Shown here: positions 15,791 to 20,213 of the stretch, in pieces
Numbering within the stretch: position 1 is the first letter of the stretch
How the letters are laid out: every line of letters begins with the position of its first letter
Source: a bacterium
Lineage (GTDB): Bacteria > SM23-81 > DAOVCL01
Length of the DNA: 20,213 bases
Assembly (NCBI GenBank): GCA_029932675.1
Contig: JAOZPP010000060.1
Coordinates: 1 to 20,213 of the forward strand
Reading direction: 5' to 3'
Program-made: the position numbers and the translations under genes
Notes under the pieces: generated by a model
Seen by the model: the letters and a program-made list of their open reading frames with translations, nothing else
Told to the model about the DNA's origin: nothing
The model's database searches: none

Positions 15791-16147
15791 ATGATGAAAA
15801 AGCTTGGGATTATCTTATTGAGCATAGCCTTTCTTTTATCTGCTTTTAGCTTCTTGCCGGTGAAGAGGGCATCCGCAAACACAGGGCCAGAGAGATGTAT
15901 GCTTATGGCCGCCGAGCCGTGGCATTGGTGGTATCATTCAGGCAAGGGTGGTTCAGGCTCATCGGGAGGAGATAACCAGGGGATATCTGATTCTACCAAT
16001 TATTCTGTAACAAAACATTTTCCTATTAGTTCGGCTCAGAGACCATCTTATCAGAAAGGGCATAGAAACCCTATTAAGCAAAGGAATCAATCCCTCAACT
16101 GGTGGACGAGGTTCTACCTATTCTGGCAGATGATATTCAACAGATAG
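15791..16147 (+). CDS. Small secreted protein of unknown function
   Basis: This 118-residue protein has a clear signal peptide: MMKKLGIILLSIAFLLSAFSF, then a cleavage site after VKRASA (about residue 29). The mature part is short, glycine/serine-rich in the middle (GKGGSGSSGGDNQG, about 51-64), basic and polar afterwards, and ends in an aromatic segment (NWWTRFYLFWQMIF) that could sit on or in a membrane. It has one cysteine (residue 36). The ribosome binding site is GAGGTGAT ahead of ATGATG. I recognise no family. It is 24 bases upstream of the TPR/sigma-54 activator and probably cotranscribed, which raises the possibility that it is a signal or a target of that regulator. Confidence 0.7.
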   Translation: MMKKLGIILLSIAFLLSAFSFLPVKRASANTGPERCMLMAAEPWHWWYHSGKGGSGSSGGDNQGISDSTNYSVTKHFPISSAQRPSYQKGHRNPIKQRNQSLNWWTRFYLFWQMIFNR

Positions 16148-16171
16148 CTTTTTCCATTGAGAGGGAGATAG

Positions 16172-19084
16172 ATGGAAAAACTTGCAGAGCTAATTAAATC
16201 GGCCAGGGATTATCAGGGCCGTGGGAAGTTCTCCCAGGCGATAGGGCTTTACCAAAGGGCTCTGAAGAAGGCAAGGTCCAAAGAGAAGGCAAAAATTAAG
16301 AAGGATTTAGCCTTCTGTTATCTGCGGAGTGGAGAACTTGATTTAGCCCTCAAGGAGGCAAGGGAAGCAGAGGACAGTTTCGCTCAGTTGGGGGATGAGA
16401 TAGAATTGGCCGAAGCACAGTTACTTGTGGCCAATGTGCTGTTGGAGATGGGGAGGAGTGAAGAGGCCAGAGACCTTAGTATGAAGGTGTATGAGTCCTA
16501 CCGGCAAACTGGACAACATAGGATAATAGGACTCTCTCAAAGGATGTTAGGCCGAGCGCTTGCTCAGTTAGGTGACTATAGAGGGGGAGAAGACTTCTTC
16601 CAGGATAGTCTTTCCTCATTTCGGCTTTTAGGCGATGAAGGGGAGATATTGATCTGCTATAACTGCATTGCGAATCTAAATTTCGCTTATTCTGATTATA
16701 AACAGGCCCTTATAAATCTTGAGAAGGGTCTAACTATTGCCCAAAAGAGTGGAAGAAAACGGGAGGAAGCCCTTATTTTGGGTAATATCGGTACACTTTA
16801 CCGGAAGATAGGCAAGTGGGCAAAGTCAGAAGAATATTTATACTCAAGTTTGAAGCTATACGAGAAGATAAATGATATTTTGGAAGCTGTCAAAGGGCTC
16901 ATCTCGATGGCGCGCCTAAGAGTTCTGCAAAGAGATTTTAATCGTTCAAAGAAACTGCTGAATAGGGCTTTAACCTTGGCTCAAGAACACGGCTACAGAA
17001 GGGAAGAAGCGATGTCCCTTGAGTCCCTGGGAGATGTGGCTAAGGAAAACGGAGATCTCGACCTTGCCAGGGACTATTACCAGAGGACATTGGATATAGG
17101 GAGAAAGCTGGGGCAAAAGGACATCATCAATCAGGTGCAGAGGAGGAGGGCAGACTTGCTCATAGCTGAGGGGAAGGACCTTGATGAGGCTTCAAGATGT
17201 ATCCAGGAGGCTCTGAGGGTTTCCCAGTCCTTGGGAGACAGGTTTGAAGAGGGATGCTGTTACCGCACGATAGGCAGACTCGCCCAGGCCAAAGGCGACT
17301 CTAAGGCTGCAGAGGCCAATTTTGAAAAGGCCGTTTACATCCTCCGCTCCCTGGAGGACAGGTTTGAGTTAGCACACACTCTTTTAGCTCAGGGGGAACT
17401 TACCGGGAGGGATGACCTCTTGCGGGAAGCCCAGAGGCTCTTTGCTCAAATTCAGGGGGCGGAGTTCTATCAGGCCCTGGCTTTGCTCCAGATTGCTAAG
17501 GCGGAGTCATCCTGCAAGGTAGCCGTTGAATATCTAAGGGAAGCGGAAAAGCTACTGCAGGCTAAGGGAGAAGCTGAGAAGCTCAAGGAGGTCCAGGCCC
17601 TCAAGCTTGAGCTCAACCAGAAGCTAAGGAACTTCCCGGCCAGGAAGTATGAGTTCCTGCAGGGGTTGTCCGCAGGGGATTTGGGGGAGGTTTTTGGCCA
17701 AGTGATTGAGGTTTTGGGAGCCGACAGGGGGTTTGTGGCCTACACCGGGGATGGGAGCAAGGGGATGGAAGTGGGGGCAAGCCATAACCTTGGGGAGGGG
17801 GAGGTAAAGGGGCTTCTCTCCCTGTTGGCGGATGGAGATGGCTTTGAGGTGGGCCAGCCTTCCATTCTCTATGATAGCTCCCTTGATGAGCGGTTCTCCG
17901 CTGTGGGGGCTGGTAGCCTGATGTTGATCCCCTATGGGAATAGGGAGAGGATAGACGGTTACCTCTATGTGGATCGGGGGAAGGGGAAGGAACCTTTCTT
18001 GGATAAGGAGCTTGACCTCTTCTATCTTCTCTCCGAGAGGGTAGCCAAGGCGATAGCCGAGCAGAGGCAGAGGGAGTTGGAGAGGGCGAACCTGGGCTTA
18101 AGACAGAGGCTGGCCGTGCAGGGGGTAGTTCCTGAGGAGATAATCACCCAGAATGAGGGGATGCTGGAGGTATTGAGGAAAGTGGATAAGGTCAAGGACT
18201 ACAAGACAACTGTGCTCATCAAAGGTGAATCCGGGACGGGGAAAGAATTGGTAGCCGAGAGGATTCACTTTGCCAGTCCAAGGGGCCTCTACAAACTCAT
18301 CCCCGTAAATTGTGGGGCCATACCGGATGATCTGTTGGAGGCGGAGCTCTTCGGCTGTGAGAGGGGGGCATATACCGGGGCTGTGCCCAGGAAGGGGCTA
18401 ATTGAGGAGGCCAATGGGAGCACGCTTTTCTTAGATGAGGTGGGTAATTTGAACCTCAGCCATCAGGCCAAGCTTCTGCGGGTGCTGGAGGATGGGAAGG
18501 TTCGCCGACTGGGGGGAAACAGGGAGAGGGATGTGGATGTGCGGGTGATAGCAGCTACCAACAAAGATCTGGAGGCGGAGATAAGGAAGGGGAGGTTTAG
18601 GGAAGATCTCTACTATAGGCTCAACACGGTAGTGTTAGATCTACCTCCCCTGAGGGAGAGGAGGGATGACATCAGACTTCTGGCCCAGCATTTCCTGGAA
18701 GTTTACTCCCGGCAATTCAGGAAGAACCTGCGGGGCATTAGTGAGGGGGCCCTGCGGCTTTTAGAGGGATACTCCTGGCCAGGGAATGTGCGGGAACTGA
18801 AGAACGAGATGGAAAGGGCGGTGCTTATGGCTGAGGAAGGGGACCAGATCACCCCCGAGCACCTGTCAGAAGGGATGAAGCTAAGGGGACATTTGGAAGA
18901 GGGAAGTCTTCAAGCTCTTGATGGGATTTCACTGGAAGAGGCTGAAAGGGTGCATATACTGCGGGTATTGGAACAGACAGGTTGGAAGAAGGTAGAAGCC
19001 TGTTCTGTTTTAGGGATTTCAAGGCCGACCTTGAACAGGAAAATGGAAAAGTATCATATTGAGGGAAGGAGATCAGCGCGTTAA
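16172..19084 (+). CDS. TPR-GAF-AAA+ sigma-54-dependent transcriptional activator
   Basis: This 970-residue protein starts with a long tetratricopeptide array (residues about 5-480; repeats such as GDYRGGEDFFQDSLSSFRLL and GDLDLARDYYQRTLDIGRKL). A GAF-like domain follows (about 490-625), then a short coiled linker, the sigma-54 interaction AAA+ domain (about 650-890) and a C-terminal Fis-type HTH (about 930-963). In the AAA+ part are Walker A GESGTGKE (685-692), the sigma-54 loop as GAYTGA (732-737) and Walker B LFLDE (752-756). The sensor region FREDLYYRLN and the WPGNVREL motif are also present. There is no receiver domain, so the input is probably a ligand or protein bound by the TPR or GAF part. 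The ATG follows AGAGGGAG. A sigma-54 promoter lies about 225 bases past its end, which suggests a local target. Confidence 0.93.
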   Translation: MEKLAELIKSARDYQGRGKFSQAIGLYQRALKKARSKEKAKIKKDLAFCYLRSGELDLALKEAREAEDSFAQLGDEIELAEAQLLVANVLLEMGRSEEARDLSMKVYESYRQTGQHRIIGLSQRMLGRALAQLGDYRGGEDFFQDSLSSFRLLGDEGEILICYNCIANLNFAYSDYKQALINLEKGLTIAQKSGRKREEALILGNIGTLYRKIGKWAKSEEYLYSSLKLYEKINDILEAVKGLISMARLRVLQRDFNRSKKLLNRALTLAQEHGYRREEAMSLESLGDVAKENGDLDLARDYYQRTLDIGRKLGQKDIINQVQRRRADLLIAEGKDLDEASRCIQEALRVSQSLGDRFEEGCCYRTIGRLAQAKGDSKAAEANFEKAVYILRSLEDRFELAHTLLAQGELTGRDDLLREAQRLFAQIQGAEFYQALALLQIAKAESSCKVAVEYLREAEKLLQAKGEAEKLKEVQALKLELNQKLRNFPARKYEFLQGLSAGDLGEVFGQVIEVLGADRGFVAYTGDGSKGMEVGASHNLGEGEVKGLLSLLADGDGFEVGQPSILYDSSLDERFSAVGAGSLMLIPYGNRERIDGYLYVDRGKGKEPFLDKELDLFYLLSERVAKAIAEQRQRELERANLGLRQRLAVQGVVPEEIITQNEGMLEVLRKVDKVKDYKTTVLIKGESGTGKELVAERIHFASPRGLYKLIPVNCGAIPDDLLEAELFGCERGAYTGAVPRKGLIEEANGSTLFLDEVGNLNLSHQAKLLRVLEDGKVRRLGGNRERDVDVRVIAATNKDLEAEIRKGRFREDLYYRLNTVVLDLPPLRERRDDIRLLAQHFLEVYSRQFRKNLRGISEGALRLLEGYSWPGNVRELKNEMERAVLMAEEGDQITPEHLSEGMKLRGHLEEGSLQALDGISLEEAERVHILRVLEQTGWKKVEACSVLGISRPTLNRKMEKYHIEGRRSAR

Positions 19085-19263
19085 AAAATGCTACTTAGAC
19101 CTTAAATTTTTACATTTTGTTCATCTCTCTGTGGATTATAGAGTTACAGTCGACTGATGGAGAAATGATGTAACAGAAAATTACCTAATAGGTGGATAGG
19201 GGGTTTCACTGGTTCTTGCCAAAGGTGAGAAAAGGGATTTTTCCGCCAATAACTTATTGCGAT
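19085..19263. other. 3' region of the activator gene; possible enhancer site
   Basis: No gene is seen. A 10-bp perfect palindrome CAGTCGACTG (19147-19156) lies about 155 bases upstream of the sigma-54 promoter, a normal distance for an activator binding site recognised by a Fis-type HTH. Only one copy is evident, so this is a suggestion. Confidence 0.3.
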
Positions 19264-19302
19264 AAAGCCACTTAAGAAATTAAGTGGTTTTATTATTTTT
19301 TG
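19264..19302 (+). terminator. Rho-independent terminator of the activator operon
   Basis: A 12-bp stem (AAAGCCACTTAA, GAAA loop, TTAAGTGGTTTT, with one G-T pair) runs into TTTTATTATTTTTT. It lies 180 bases after the activator stop and insulates it from the sigma-54 promoter that follows. Confidence 0.85.
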
Positions 19303-19309
19303 GCCTATT

Positions 19310-19326
19310 CTGGCATGGTTTTTGCC
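19310..19326 (+). promoter_or_regulatory. Sigma-54 (-24/-12) promoter
   Basis: CTGGCATGGTTTTTGCC matches the consensus YTGGCAYG-N4-TTGC. The invariant GG (19312-19313) and GC (19324-19325) are separated by exactly ten bases. The predicted start is near 19337. It directly follows the activator operon's terminator and reads into the hairpin array and the 59-codon gene. Confidence 0.75.
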
Positions 19327-19420
19327 CTATGTCTGAGTGTTTCCGCTTGTCCGTGGCTTGGGTGGGCAGGGGAAGCCGATGCTGTCTTCTTTGGTGGTTG
19401 GAGGCAGCATTAGGGAACAA

Positions 19421-19450
19421 TGAGGTGGCAGAACCCTTGATTCTCCCACC
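19421..19450. repeat. GGTGGCAGAA palindrome, copy 1 (degenerate)
   Basis: TGAGGTGGCAGAACCC then TTGATTCTCCCACC. It differs from copy 2 by one inserted T and one substitution (C for G) in the right arm. Its left flank (ATGAGGTGGCAG-like) matches the other copies. Confidence 0.7.
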
Positions 19451-19504
19451 AAACATAGCGGAGACGCCCGTAGGTTCACCCCTGCCTGCCCCTCCGAGCA
19501 TATA

Positions 19505-19533
19505 TGAGGTGGCAGAACCCTGATTCTGCCACC
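19505..19533. repeat. GGTGGCAGAA palindrome, copy 2
   Basis: A perfect 10-bp stem GGTGGCAGAA / TTCTGCCACC surrounds the loop CCCTGA, preceded by ATATGA. The 26-bp core is the exact reverse complement of copy 3. Confidence 0.8.
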
Positions 19534-19612
19534 AGAACCAACATTGTGCCCTCAGGGCTCCTGTCCTGACGGAAGACGGTAAAGAGGCAAGCGAGGGCCG
19601 GTAGAGTGTGGT

Positions 19613-19649
19613 CCGATAATCTCCTTATGGTCCCCCGGGAGATTATCGG
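19613..19649. repeat. 12-bp stem hairpin
   Basis: CCGATAATCTCC (19613-19624) pairs perfectly with GGAGATTATCGG (19638-19649) around a 13-base loop containing GGTCCCCC. It is part of the hairpin cluster after the sigma-54 promoter and has no T run, so it is not a terminator. Confidence 0.75.
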
Positions 19650-19712
19650 TGATGTCATGCCGTAGGATGGGTGGCCACTACAGAATTCCTGTCGTCCTTG
19701 TTTGCCGAGTGG

Positions 19713-19750
19713 CCTGGTGGGTCCCATTGAGGGGTAAGGGACCCGCCAGG
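19713..19750. repeat. 13-bp stem hairpin
   Basis: CCTGGTGGGTCCC (19713-19725) pairs with GGGACCCGCCAGG (19738-19750), including one G-T pair, around the loop ATTGAGGGGTAA. No T run follows. Confidence 0.75.
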
Positions 19751-19789
19751 ACTCCGTGCTGGTAGGGTTTCTGCCCTGATGGAGGGAGA

Positions 19790-19818
19790 TGAGGTGGCAG
19801 AATCAGGGTTCTGCCACC
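19790..19818. repeat. GGTGGCAGAA palindrome, copy 3 (inverted core)
   Basis: It has the same stem arms as copy 2 but the loop reads TCAGGG instead of CCCTGA, so the 26-bp core is copy 2 flipped. The left flank GATGA is shared in direct orientation. Confidence 0.8.
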
Positions 19819-19824
19819 TGGTTG

Positions 19825-19848
19825 CCGTCAGATTCGGGGATCTGACGG
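19825..19848. repeat. 9-bp stem hairpin
   Basis: CCGTCAGAT (19825-19833) and ATCTGACGG (19840-19848) pair perfectly around the six-base loop TCGGGG. It is the last hairpin before the ribosome binding site of the 59-codon gene. Confidence 0.75.
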
Positions 19849-19875
19849 CTCAGTGAAGGGGGAGGAGTTAGCCTT

Positions 19876-20055
19876 ATGGAACCCGATGATGATAAAAAGC
19901 CAAAGCCAGAATTAAGGCTGGAGCTTAAGCTGATTAAGCCACCAAAGAAGGAGAAAAAGAAGAAGGGGGTGTGGCAGAGGATACTGGAGGTCTTAGAGGA
20001 GCAGGTGAGAAAGGGGAGGGAAGAGGGCGAAAGCAGGCACCCCAGTGACTGGTAG
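19876..20055 (+). CDS. 59-residue charged small protein
   Basis: The ATG at 19876 follows a strong GGGGGAGGAG site at eight bases and runs 59 codons to TAG. The N-terminal half is Lys/Glu/Pro-rich (MEPDDDKKPKPELRLELKLI, then KPPKKEKKKKG). The second half could form an amphipathic helix (VWQRILEVLEEQVRKGREE), ending HPSDW. There is no signal peptide, membrane segment or cysteine. I recognise no family. It is the first gene with a convincing start after the sigma-54 promoter at 19310, behind a hairpin-rich leader of about 540 bases. It may be the true target of the upstream activator, or the start of a longer operon that leaves the window. Confidence 0.6.
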   Translation: MEPDDDKKPKPELRLELKLIKPPKKEKKKKGVWQRILEVLEEQVRKGREEGESRHPSDW

Positions 20056-20213
20056 AAACCACTTGACTTGAGAACAGGGGAAGGAGTAGGATTTTAGAGA
20101 GAGGGGGATCGTTGTTCGTGGATCGTGCTCGTAGATCGGGGCGTCTGTCAGGGCGGAACCTTCCGCCAGGAATCCCGTCGGAACGGGGCTGAGAGCACAA
20201 AGAGGTCATTAAA
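20056..20213. other. Non-coding end region with short repeats and hairpins
   Basis: It contains tandem GATCGT words (20107-20138: GATCGTTGTTCGTG, GATCGTGCTCGTA, GATCG), a perfect hairpin GGCGGAA-CC-TTCCGCC (20152-20167) and CCCGT-CGGA-ACGGG (20174-20187). No gene is seen before the window ends. Confidence 0.5.

Noticed and set aside
19147-19170. Hammerhead-ribozyme-like string (GTCGACTGATGGAGAAAT)
   Set aside because: CTGATG and GAAA are present but the CUGANGA core is not matched and no stem II can form.
19284-19523. Plus-strand open frame reading EVAEP twice, spanning terminator, sigma-54 promoter and repeat copies 1-2
   Set aside because: It has no ribosome binding site, it begins inside the terminator, and the repeated peptide simply reflects the DNA repeat.
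19666-19764. Short plus-strand frames within the hairpin array (for example 32 codons from about 19666, 18 codons from 19789)
   Set aside because: They are very short, have no properly spaced ribosome binding site, and run through hairpin arms.

Overview
The window looks like a chromosomal piece of a diderm bacterium, probably from an uncultivated or poorly sampled lineage. The diderm inference rests on two lipoprotein-type signal sequences, a PorV/UPF0164-like outer-membrane barrel and a WecA-type transferase. Base composition is moderate, Arg is often AGG/AGA, and ribosome binding sites are strong and GGAGG-like. I cannot name the phylum from the sequence alone.

The left three quarters (about 36-15147) are read on the minus strand. 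In transcription order they hold dapA-dapB (lysine/diaminopimelate synthesis), a lipoprotein of unknown function, an M29 aminopeptidase, a WecA/TagO-like transferase, accA, lpd, an Mrp/ApbC P-loop protein, an O-acetylserine sulfhydrylase-like cysteine synthase and an outer-membrane barrel. These are mostly housekeeping genes with short gaps or overlaps. Next comes a tight three-gene unit: a NifS-type cysteine desulfurase fused to selenophosphate synthetase (SelD), an OsmC-family protein and a 10-TM putative metal exporter. This looks like a sulfur/selenium handling unit. The left end holds an AbrB/RelE-like toxin-antitoxin pair whose toxin is frameshifted, a terminator, and a small gene whose reading frame is ambiguous.

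The right part (about 15791-20213) is on the plus strand and is the accessory and most unusual section. A small secreted protein is followed after 24 bases by a 970-residue regulator made of a TPR array, a GAF domain, a sigma-54 AAA+ domain and a Fis-type HTH. After it come a rho-independent terminator and, 8 bases further on, a sequence with full -24/-12 sigma-54 promoter character (TGGCATG-N4-TTGC, GG-N10-GC). Downstream lies about 540 bases without a convincing gene, packed with strong hairpins. One of these, a 26-bp palindromic unit, occurs three times, and two copies are exact reverse complements of each other. A 59-codon, highly charged small gene with a strong ribosome binding site follows. 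My inference is a self-contained signalling cassette: secreted factor, TPR-sensing sigma-54 activator, sigma-54 promoter, structured RNA and small protein.

Dispersed palindromic elements also occur elsewhere. A GTCATTGCGAG-type MITE has supplied the last 28 or so codons of the barrel gene and sits against the promoter of the nifS-selD fusion. A 63-bp palindrome lies at 15397-15459, and a GACAGGAT...ATCCTGTC element at 13400-13449.
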